Source: Apostichopus californicus
Taxonomy: Eukaryota > Echinodermata > Holothuroidea > Aspidochirotida > Stichopodidae
DNA length: 64,000 nt
NCBI GenBank assembly: GCA_020650975.1
Contig: JAIPMN010001622.1
Coordinates: forward strand, 1 to 64,000
Reading direction: 5' to 3'
Part shown: in pieces, positions 49,998-62,100 of the stretch
How the letters are laid out: each line of letters starts with the position of its first letter
Numbering within the stretch: position 1 is the first letter of the stretch
Program-made: the position numbers and the translations under genes
The notes under the pieces: generated by a model
Databases searched by the model: none
The model's input: only the letters and a program-made list of their open reading frames with translations
What the model was told of the DNA's origin: nothing

Positions 49998-50105
49998 TTA
50001 GGATATCAGAACTGGTCTTATTAAACACGTCCTGCCTTCACTGTTTGCCAAAACAACATCATGTGTCCTGTGATAGTCAATGAGCTCTCGAACACTGGCA
50101 AATCT
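49998..50105 (-). CDS. Adaptor terminal SH2 exon with stop
   Basis: Following the acceptor GTTACCAG, it encodes RFASVRELIDYHRTHDVVLA and NSEGRTCLIRPVLIS, then TAA. This supplies SH2 helix B and the last strand. The stop comes directly after the domain, as in the family. Confidence 0.9.
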   Translation of the reverse strand, partial: RFASVRELIDYHRTHDVVLANSEGRTCLIRPVLIS

Positions 50106-53100
50106 CTGGTAACAGGAGAAGATCAGAATATTTTGAAATGTTCAATGTGAAAAAAACATTGGTGATCTTCTTCTACCGAGTACTAAATCCATCCTGTATA
50201 ATTTTGAGTCATTTTGTTTACAAGCTATTTGTGTAACATACACACACCATCTGCATTGATACCACATGCCTTTGACAAGGCATAAGAAAACAATAAATTG
50301 AGTTGTAGTCATGATGGTAACAATGGACTGTCGTTATTACTGTAACCCATGGTAACTAATTACACAAGTCATGCTAAGTTTGTAGCAAAGGGAGAGAGGG
50401 AGAGAGCAATGCAATAATAATGTAGCTGGTAATATAAACCACTACCTTTGAAGGTAAAACATACAGCAGTTTGTAAAGGCTTCCACTGTTTTCATTTGTG
50501 TGGCAGTTAATAATAAAATAATAATAATAAATAGTCTTATATAGCGCAGAATCCAACCTAAAGGTTGCTCAATGCGCTTTACAGATGTGTGTAGCATTTA
50601 GAAAATAAGTAAGTTTTAATAGCACGTTTGAATTGTTCAAGTGAATCAATTTCCCGCAGATGGACTGGCAGCGAATTACATAAGTGTGGGGCGGAATAGC
50701 AGAAACTGCTATCACCAAAGGTTCTTGTGCGTGTCACAGGAACAGTAAGTTGATAGAGGTATTGGGAATGAGTAGGGTCTATCGGTTGTTCGCTCTTGGA
50801 TAAGGTTGTGTAGATATTCGGGGTACCATACTTTAATGCCCTGAACACCAATATCAGAATTTTATAGTCAATCCGAGCGTTTACTGGAAGCCAGTGTAGA
50901 TCGATTCTTAGTTATATCACTAAGAAGCACTACAGTGACAATGCAACAAGCCTTAACTTACGGCTCATTAGTATTGCCTCTAAATATGCTAAGAAGTCAG
51001 AAAATGGTCACCCATTCTCATATCAAAACAAGCATTGCACTGCTACTGTCAAAGTCTCTATCAGCAGAGTGCTATTTAATTGTCTAATATCTAATTGTTC
51101 TAATTGTCTAATAATCCTTAATGGCCGGTAATTATTCGCAGGATCAGATCCTCCATGAAAGTACTTTGAAAACTGTTTTGCAATTTTCAGTGAGCTAAAA
51201 TGCAGACCAATACTGACGATAACATCTATTAAAGGTTACCATATTTTGTTCAGGAAACCAGTGAAGATGATATTGATGTCCGCCCTCTCGTGTCAGTAGT
51301 AGTTTAAACACTTTCCATATTTAATGAAAGTGGTGGCATTTTGAGGGCATCCCAGAGTTCAGTGGTGCTGTGATCAAATGTCCGTGTTTCTGTAATACAT
51401 GCACCAGAAATCAGACATTTTGTTCAAATGTAACTTTAATATCCAGAGCCTTTTTACAAATTCGGGGTAACTCCCGGACACCTGTAATGATCCTTGGACA
51501 ACACATAGAATCCGGGAGAATTCCGGTTACACTTTAAGTCTGGCAGCGGTTAATGAGACCTGGCAGCTGGCCCAGATATCGCGGCAGGCACCTTACCTTT
51601 AGTATGCTTGACATAACCCTTTCACTTTTCTTTTCCCTTTGATGTTTGGCACAAGTATTTTATAAGCTTAAGAAACCCTTTATGCTGTTACTCTTGATGT
51701 ACATACCGTTTCACCGTCCTTCATTGCTCCTAGGGCATATTTCTTATCCTCTCTGATTCCAATTTGTAGATTTCGTATCTTGCCCTTGTAAAACAGTTGC
51801 AAGGTGTAAGGAAAAGCATGATTCTTGGTGCTGCTTCTGACCACAAATGTCCCTTCCTGTTTAGAAACATGAAAAACATTTCCAAGTTGGGCAGACGCAT
51901 ACGTCAAACTTCTGTTAAGTCACTGTTTATACAATCCAATTATCTTAAGTCTTTGACCTTAGAATAGCTTTTCCATGAATATCCATGAATGTTTTGTTTT
52001 TGTCCCGTTATATTCTTTGTCGCAATTTGTAATTAGCAGTTTCGATAATACATGACCAGTATTGAGACATGGCAACCAAGCATCCCAAATTCTAATACCA
52101 AGCTGAACCTGTTTATAGCCTCACCCCTTATGACCATGATGATCATTATGAAGATTTGGATATTAATAGTAAACATTCATACCTCGTACTTTTCTTAAAT
52201 CCTTAAAGATGGAAGCGTCCTCATCATAAATTATCTTGTTACAAAACTGTATAAAACTGAACATTATTTTGTTGCTGATATATTAAAACAACTACAATAC
52301 AGGCGATGGCCAGATATCAATCATTTTCGTTAGACTACTGACTAATTAAATCCAAGTAGGTTTATTTATTCGTACTGATTGAATATTCATACATAATTGA
52401 AATAAAACACCTAACTATCCACATCTCCACTCACAAATATCCATAGGAAATGTACTTGTTTGTGCCGGATATATACAAAGCAAATGGGTTCTTTTTCTTC
52501 ATGAATTTGCATTTTCTTACGGACATATTCTTACAGTTAAAGTAACTGTAATAGAGTATTCCTTTAGTTGAATATTCAATGCCTCGTTTAAGTCTGCCCT
52601 CATTTTTGCACTCAATGTAGAAATATACATTTGTGCTTGTCCACAGACAGATTAACAAAACATAGCCATACACAGTGAGAGTCCTTTCTCTATTTACAAG
52701 GTACTCCTGTTAACCTTTAAATGTATTCATGGTATTGCGCCACACTACTTGTGTGAACTTGTTCAAAGTTTTACCCCAACTCGCCGTCTGCTCTCTAGCA
52801 CCCAATCTTTGCTCTCTATGCACCCTGTGTCTACTAAATCTTATGGCGAGCGATCTTTCAAGTACTCCTCAACCCTCCTTTGGGATAAACTCCCACTCAA
52901 CATAAAGAATGTCGTGTCTGTGGAGATGTTCAAAACTGTTTTGAAGACACACCTGTTTTCATTGTTATAATTGTTTGTTTACTCTTATCGTATATTGTGT
53001 ACATATCTTTCACTTTCTTTTGTACAGCACAGCGAGACTTTATTGTAAGTTGCGCTATATAAGAACTGTTTAATATTATTATTATTTAGTATAACTATCA

Positions 53101-56100
53101 CCTTAGTTTCAATTCACACAGCTACTAGGGCATGATCCCACCGTTTCTACAGCTAAGATAACATAACTTAACCTGAGTACATTGCAGCACAATTAGGACT
53201 ATTCGTAACTCAAATGAATTGAAAACAAAAGGAACCCAATTGTAAACCTAGACAAATGATTTCATGGAGTTGTATCAGATGATATCAGCAATATTGCAGC
53301 TATCGAGGGATTGCAGGTTTACCTCATCTCACCACTGCTCTTTTCTCTTACTGTTATAATTCGTGTGCACAGTATAAGTGTTAAAATCAAAATATTTAAT
53401 GGGTGGTTGAATCGTATCACTCAACATTTGACTGTTGACCTCTACAAGAGCATGCCAACGACAAGTTCAACCAAGAAAGCAGTAAATGAGTAACACGGTC
53501 TGTTTTATACCAACCTCACGGTATTTTAACAACGCGGTGGTCGCTTCCTCTCGTGAGAGAGTTTCGTGGAACCAATCACAGTTGGACAAACTGTTTTCAT
53601 TAACTCTCGATACCTGTGATACGAGGATGAACGATGTCAAGAATTTTTCAGAAAAAACTGGAAAATGTATAACCATTCTCTACTCTCATAATCAATTCTG
53701 CCATGAAATATTGCCAGATGGTAAATATAGTAGCCTTTAATTGTCGACTGATTTATAATACTTTCAAATATACCTCCAGTCTGATTCATGTTTTAAAAAA
53801 ACAAAAGACTATAAATCTAATAAAAAAATAAGGTATAGGAAAAACACTAAATCCCTTGTTCTTTAACTTTGCATTATCCAAGCAGCAACTAATTTGCATC
53901 ATTCATGAGGCCCCCAAAGGAAAAACACAACTACGGAAGTATTTGATCCACCTGCGAATACAGCCAGTTCACCATGGATGTAATTTTTTTGGGGGACTCT
54001 GTTTCCATATTGAAAGTAAAGGAGGGGAAAGAATCTGTAACGATTGTCCAAAATAATGCAAGAGATATACCTTATTTTGATGAAGCAAAAAGTCACAATT
54101 TTTAATCAAAATGTTTGTATAACTGTTTACAAGAACAATTTTCTCAATATTGGGTGACCAGTTTTCCATAATAACAGTTTTTCAGGGAGCACAATGCTAT
54201 GACTTTCCCTGTGCTTTCAAATGAGCACACACCAAGTACATATGCCTTCTCATTATCTCGGAAGAGACACAGATCCAACCATTGTGTCTAGCTTACATAC
54301 AGGAGGCCTTTGTGTAAAGCGACTTCCCCAAACAAACAGCTACGAAAAATCTGGCTCTGTTTATAGGGAGATATCCATCTTTCAAAATTGTGCCTGGAGG
54401 CAATCATTTTGTATTTCTGTGATGCCAAAGTGCCATAAGGAGATGACAGCTTTTATGTTCTCTTTGCATTTAATTTTCATATTTTCAGGATATAATTTTT
54501 GAGAGGTCGAATGTGAAGCAAATCTCATCATTTAAATCATGTTGATAATTGGCTTCGATATTTTTGATTCAGCATCTGCAAAACATGTCTCCATTACAGA
54601 AAATAGACATTGTAATGAATAAAGAAAACCATACAGAATTGAATGACACGTTGCTTAAAGATGTCAGCTTTAGACTTGATCAAGTCTTAATCAGCCGTTA
54701 AATCTGTGATATCTCACGAATGACATCAACTTTCCATAGCTGTTTTGGGGACATTGTTCAGTTATCTCTATCATATAGACTAATGGTGTTGATTGTTGAT
54801 ATTACAACTTTCCATAACTGTTTTGGAGACATTGTTCAGTTATGTCTATCATATAGACTAATGGTGTTGATTCCATGATATCTTTTTCACTGTTGGCTAA
54901 CCTGTAATCGAGCCATGATAAAGTTCACATTATCAATCTGTCCAATGCACTTGATTAAAGGTCTGAGAGCCCTACACCCTTTTATCTCGATGACCTATTT
55001 GATTGGGGCCAGCTGACTGCTCAACCCTGGTTTTGATTAGTAATTCATTAGGGCTAGCTGTGAGCCCAAACTTTTATCATGTTGGGTCGTTGATTAAGGC
55101 CGGCCACTGAGAGCTCAACCCTGAATTTGATGACTTCTTGATCTATTAATGAGTATGGCTAACAAAGAGTACAAGATGGGGTCTATAACTTGCTGTTATG
55201 TGTAACAAGTTTGCATATTAACCTTGCTGTAGATTACTTACAGGTCTAGAGGTGTTCGGAACCATCGGTTTGGGCAGATCAGGTGTGTATGATCCTGTTG
55301 AGGGAAGCATTTACATCCTAGTTATTTATTCTCTATCATCAACATACAATGTTCAATTCTATTCCTGCTCAGTTCAATGGATAATTAGACTAGAATCAAG
55401 TAAAGAGCAGGATTTGGTTGAAACTGTATAAAGTGCTGTAGCAAATATCTAGGTAGAATCAAAGGTTTTTGTAAAGCATCCATTCCAAGGCACTAGATTC
55501 TTAACTTCCTTACTTCTTACATCGTAGGTGAAGCCAGTTGACGTACGCCAGCCTCGGCATGTTTTTACAACAAGAATTCTGACAGCGTGTTTATTTACAC
55601 ATAATGATGAAAAACTAGTTCCCCCCACCCCCCCCCTCCAGGGTTTTTTTGACTCGGCTGATTCTTTTTGTCGTCTTTCTGAGATGGCGGATCAAAACTA
55701 TATGTTAGCTGTATCCGTACTACAGATTTATGGAACCATAATGGTCGGATGAAGAGTAGAATAGTCTTCAAATTTTGTAGGCAAGTTCACTGTGATAGGG
55801 ACAAATGCCTTGAAAACCTTCCGAATGGTTGACAGAGGTCAAAGGTTGAATGAAGCAAAAATGTGACTTTGGATATGAATGCAAGGACAAATGCTGAATA
55901 GACAAGCAACCCTTCACAAGTTAATTAATATCAAACTACATAGTTACAGTGTCAAGTGAGGTGAATAATCCACTGATAATAGGACAAATACTGTTCTGTT
56001 CAGTATGGAGTCTATCACTGGGGGGTGTGGGAGGTGTGAATATTTGTTATGTAGTCCACAGACAATTGTTCATTAAAAGTGTTTTTGGTGAGATACCCAA

Positions 56101-59100
56101 ATCCACTACTGCCCTCTTGTATATTCTGTACATATAATTATGTATTAAGATTGTGAAATAAGTAACCAGCGTGGAAGCATGTCATCTCATCTTGAGCCGT
56201 TGATGCGTCCAGGCCTGGCGAGGGGAGGTCAGGAGGGCTGCAGTCCCAGAGAAGTTTATGGGGGACCTCTGGAGGTGTCCTCCATTTTAATGTGTTGTCA
56301 TATGCCACCCTATTAAGGATGTTCCTATGTGTCTAGCTGTAACATTGCCTGATATGTAGGGTGAATATTGTATTTACTGACTTTTTCTTTACTTCATATT
56401 TAAATTACAGAGCTAACAGCACACACTTGGAATATTGTTAAAATGAGTACTTACTTGGTAGAGGCTGTATTGGACGATTGGCTGGCGGGGGGGTGGGTGT
56501 TTGCCGTAATACGGTTGGATTCGGGGGCAAAGATGGATGTCTGGGTGGTAGTGGGTTAATAGGCAGAGCAGGTGTTGGCCTACTCGATGTTGGACTTGGA
56601 AGGGGAGGTGCAGCCCTAGGTGAATTCCTCTTGGGTGACGATGGAGGAAATCTAGCAGCATTTTTTCCAAATGGTGGATTAAGAGTACTAGAGGGTGGTC
56701 TAGCCTGATTTGATTGGGAAATTATCTGTCGAAGACCGCTCTGAGGAGTGGCCGGCTTTGGAGGCTGTGGACCTGACGGATTTTCAAACTGTTTCATTCG
56801 CTGTGAGATTGATGCCGGAGATGTTGGCCTGTCCAGGTTGCTGGGTGGTAAAGGAGGTTGGGTCTTGATTTCCGGGGTTCCTCTAGTTATTATGTCAGGT
56901 TTGTTAGGTGTTTTTGGCATTGGAGGCTTTGGTAGTGGATTAAACTTGGAAAGTGAAGGCTTTTTCGGTACAAATGCTGGAGTATCTGAAAGAGAAATTG
57001 ATAGGTGATCATCTCCAAAGCATTGAGAGATTTAGTTGAACTGGGATGTTGAGCAACGTGTCAAGTTTATAATAAGAGAATTTAAGTGCATAATAATAGC
57101 CTAGTACATCAAGTAAAGCAGCAAACAATGTGGCCATGCCCTCCTTGTTCTTCAATGTTTTCATTAATCCAGACCCCTATTTACTTCTGTGTACATGCTG
57201 ATCTCAAGTCTCAGATAGATAGTGTTACTGGCTTCAGACAGTCCTGTGTCTACGCAATTCTCCATATATGGCAAAAAGGAACTGGCAGCAATGATAGCAT
57301 CAAAGAAGATATTTGTAAAACAGATTGCGTCAAATATCTTGGTCTTCTGATTGATGATAAATTGTCATGCAAGCAACATATTGATGACCATTGTAATAGT
57401 CTTGTTCAGCTTTACTATTCACTGGTTTGTTCTAAGATTTCTTACGGTGTTGAATTTTATGTAAAGTTTAAGCGCAAACTAAAAGCCCACCTAATTGAAA
57501 ACTACGCTGACTGAGTATTGATTATCTCATGTTTATTTTTCTCTACTCTTAAATTGTTACCTTCTTTCATTGTTATTTGTTATTTGAAATGAATGAAATG
57601 AAGAAGTTATCAATTCTGACAAATTAAAGTAAAGGCATTGGATAAGTTAGGAACCTGCGATGCTTCTTGTAATTACTAAAGACGAGATCTTTTGAAGCCT
57701 ATTTGCACGACTGACACATAGATTGAGATATGTTACAGCACTGTACAGAATGTCTTTGAGATCAGTGTACAGAATAGATCACATGCATTTAGGACCCAGA
57801 GCAGTATATAGAGATACGATAGCCACGGATCTCCTCTTGGGAGTGACTAAATGTTCCGTTGTTCCCTGAAATAAATGCTTAACTACCAATTTAAGTCTCT
57901 TACCATTCTGGTTAGGTAATTCATACGTTTCATTGCACTAGAAGAAAGCAGAAAAAAGGAAAGGCATAAGGCATAAAAAGGCACAATAACATCACAGATC
58001 ACATGCAATATACATGAGAAAGAGGTTCTTTGGCAATGTACGGGTCAAAAATTGACTGGAACTGGCTCCTAAATAAGAAAATTAACTACAATGTAAGGAG
58101 GTGATCACAGCATTCTTAAGTGATCCCAAGAAAAAGTGCAACTGACTTGGTTTACAAAGGAAAGCTCAACGGGATATTTGATTTTGGAACTTATTTGCGG
58201 AAGACGATGCAGTAACTATACAAAGGTCAGTGGTCACTACTGACCATTTGGTGGTGGTCAGACCAAGGAAGTGTAATGTTGCCTGTTAGGCTTTGCCCAC
58301 CCAAACAAGAGCGAGAGGTTTTATAAACTCACATCGTCCGCTTCAATGGGATCCTTTGGTGGTAGATAAAGGTCCTCATCTACTAGGTAGAAACAGGTGG
58401 AAACATTTCAAATATTACATGGAAGAAAAAATCATGTTAATGTACATTGCCATGAAAAGATCTTAATGTCAACCAGAGGGTTTACTTTTAATAAATGATA
58501 CATTGATTAATTCAGGTTTAACAAATGTTGAGTAAATTTGAGATTGTGAACATATTTACTCTCTTTTGATGGGAAAAAAAATTATCAGAATGAACTTATC
58601 ATTTCACTGGAACCTGCTCGTCTTTGAGGGGATAAATCAAAACCCAAAGTCGACTATCTGAATTTTTTGCTTGCAGACCAATTACATTACTAAATTGATG
58701 TAAACACATGTACAAGAACAGTCTTGACTGATGCCCCAAGATTGAGATTCACATTCCATCGTTGCCAATCTGTAACCATGGGAACTTGAACGGTCGCAAA
58801 GACGATTTCAAAAAAATATGGTCGTGAGTTTGAAATGATGGTTTGAAGATTCAGGTGAGTGAAGGAAGAAGCTGTGTTATATACCTTGTGGAGTAGGGAC
58901 AACATACTCTTCTTCCTGTATAGAAAAATCAAGAAAGAAGTGTGTTAAAAACAAGTCTATTTGACATAACTACAAATAATGTGAGTTTCATTCCTTTCTG
59001 CTAGTGGTGTTTATGACCTCAATGTGAAAGACAACTACACAAATGAAACATCTGGATATAGATACCCAGGGAAAGATGAGCGGTGATATTGCCATGGCAA

Positions 59101-62100
59101 CGGCAGCCTTCTCCGTGAAAAGCATCATTTACTAATCCTTTTTCAAACATGATGCGACCCTTGCTTATGTCGTTCATTTTAGAAAACGTGTGCATTTTAG
59201 TTTTTGTGAGCGATTGATACATATGATATGATTTTTTCAGTCGAAATATAGGGAAAAGATGAATGCAATGTTTCAATTCTTCAATAAATCATTTTGGATG
59301 GCAGGCAGGGTTTTAGCGATGAGGGAGGGAAGGCAGATTAGGGATGAAACCATAACATTGAATAAACCAGCCTTCCATGTATTACAGTTATTAGTTTGTA
59401 ATACTCTCTGCTATGTACATGTACTATGCCAAAACTCAATCCATATATTGTGTTAATTCCACCACATTTTATACATCTATGCAGAGTGTGTTATATAAGC
59501 AAGTATATGTCACAGAATTCGACCCAAATCTGGTATGTTAAGGTAGTATATAAACAGTATATACTCGGAAAGGCAGATCTCATTAAAAAAACACCATTTT
59601 CTGCCATTTCTTGCATTATAGATTGATTTATTTATAGATTTACATATTTAAAGATTAACACCCTTCTTGGAGAGAGAGAGAGGGGAAGCAGTTTAGAAAT
59701 GGTGAACAAATAAACAAAGAAACACTTAACGGCTTCTGCATACAGCTTTTCTGATATTGCTTCAACAAGAAAATACTAACATTGGTGGCAGTCTAGTAGA
59801 ATATCTCTAAACAAGAAAGCGCATCGTTTTCACAAACATTACCATGATAATTATAACAAAACAATATGCATTGCCAAGACGCTGTTTTGTAGTGGGTGAC
59901 TTCAGCATGTATAACACTGCACAGCTAGTATGTGTGTATGTATGTATGTGACTTCTTTGTGCACTGTGAGTTAGAGTGAATTGTACTTGCTTAAACACAA
60001 CCAAAAGTGATGAATATTTAAAGCTAATATAACAAAGTCTTTGACAGATGGTGAAGAAAGATAATGACGCCATATAAAAGGAGAAAAAAAAACACACCAA
60101 TTTTAGTGTATGCTTACAAAAGGTCTTTCAATGCTGGGGGAGGAGAGGGGAGGCAAGAGGGGGGGGAGATAATTGAAAGGATCCTTTTTAAGATACTTTT
60201 AAGCGGTAAGTTCCTCATTTTCAATATTTTATTGCTATCACAACCTGGTACACTAGCTTGACTAACTTTATAATCATTTCAAAGTCAAAGTCAAATCTAG
60301 GAAGAATTTCCAAATCACAACAAATCTTATTTGGGGGAATACTTCCAACCAAAAGTTTTGAGAAATTGTTAGACACTGACAATCAAACATACAAAACAGC
60401 TGCTTAATTGTTACCACAACCTTATACCCAAACAACAGGAAGCTTTGTGATTCTTCCCCCTTTTAAAGTGTATATTTGGAATCACCTGATTGACAGCACA
60501 ACTGAGGAAAACGTGTCCTAAAGTCAAGTACCAGAACATCAGAAAAGAGTTCCAGAAAACTGGACAATTGCAACGGTAATACCCTTCGAAAATTGATGAC
60601 AGCAGGGTTTGTAAGTGCAAGTGCAAATCGTCAGAGGCACTTTCCGGTCAAGTCCTGTGACTGTTAGTAAGGGTTGTTTTTGGGGGCAGGAGGATAGATC
60701 ACGCGCATTACCACCCAGAGCAGTATCTCCAGCACTGTTAGGACAGACATGATGGCGCCCTCTGTTGAAACGTTGAAGATCCCCATTGGCTTTGACTGCA
60801 TTCGTGCAAGAGACTAACACAATACAAGTCCCGTGATTTGCCATCTAAGCTTTTCTTTCCTCAGTAAGTGGTGGTCCCTATGATACCTTTCTTTGCCAGT
60901 TAGGAATCAAATTTACAAATGCCACTTGTCCCCAGTTGACCAATTGCAATCGACTACAGTTCAATGCAATGGACTAGACCATAAGGCAATCCATTGCAGT
61001 TGAATGAAGCTAAATATTATCATATTTATCCTATGAGTGACATCCTAAATACCACTTACTAATTCTATCAAGCAAGCAAGCAACAATGTGTGTATCTACT
61101 ACCAATTCAGTATTCCGTAATGTTTAAGAGTACTGATTCCTTCAACCGATCCTAGCGAGGGGTAGCAATGGATACAAAGAGGAAGGAGAAGGGGTTGCTA
61201 AGCAATTGCAAGATGCAGGTGGTAAGATGTGCATGTCTTTCATGTTCAAAGGCTCTTTAAAATGGACATTGATAAGCACAAAGCTGACAAAAAACCTTTG
61301 ATGAGCTTACCCCTGGGGGGAAAATTAAAACCTATAAAATAACAAATACGAAAAAAATGATTCTTTTGGGTCACAAACCACTCATGATGGAAAATGATGA
61401 AAAGGTGGAATCATCCTTTCATACAATCTATTATCAGGTGTTTTCAATATCTGGAATCTGTTGGATCAAGTACGGATACCCGCATCCAGTATTCAACCAT
61501 CTGTCACACTGTGACAATCAACTATACATCCATCACAGAATCCTGGATCCAGATTGGAACATCTGTCACACTGTGACATCCAACTATACATCCATCACAG
61601 AATCCTGGATCCAGTTTTCAACCATCTGTCACACTGTGACATCCAACTATACATCCATCACAGAATCCTGGATCCAGATTGAAACATCTGTCACACTGTG
61701 ATATCCAATGATACACCCATCACAGAATCCTACATCCAGCATTCAACCATCTATCACACTGTGACAATCAACTATACATCGTTCACAAAATCCTACTTTC
61801 AGTTATCGAAGATCTGTCCACCCTGTAACATTCAATGGGTCTATCACATAGTTTAATTGATATAACTGTGAACTGCCCTCCTCTTAATTTTAAGGGACAT
61901 AAAAACACAATCTTTTACTACATAGGTAGTAGTGTTACTGCTGCACAGGTAGTACAATTGACGTGTAGTTTGATAGCAGCAAGGGTAAGTCTAAAGCTCT
62001 AGGAGGCGTAAACACAGACAAACAAACACAGCGCAGACACCCACACAGACAAACACAGACAAACACAGACAAACAAGAAAAAACAAGTTGATGGCTTACC

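Larger units (their letters stand above)
58916..62099 (-). other. Adaptor intron (3.2 kb)
   Basis: It contains a 62-bp tandem array (61480-61830) and an ACACAGACAA-rich run (62010-62080). Reading frames such as that at 60539-60844 on the minus strand have no family features. Confidence 0.6.

Noticed and set aside
55528-55752. A 74-codon plus-strand frame containing ATGGCGGATCAAAAC
   Set aside because: It looks like a start context but ends after about 20 further codons, lies antisense in an intron, and has no downstream exon.
56478-57008. Open Gly-rich frames on the plus strand over the adaptor linker exon
   Set aside because: They are the antisense of proline codons in a real exon; glycine arises from reversed CCN codons.
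60539-60844. A 101-codon minus-strand frame as an extra adaptor exon
   Set aside because: The exons on both sides already join in phase, and the frame has no Tyr or Pro motif. Part of it (near 60691-60720) resembles sequence near 57775-57810, suggesting a minor repeat.
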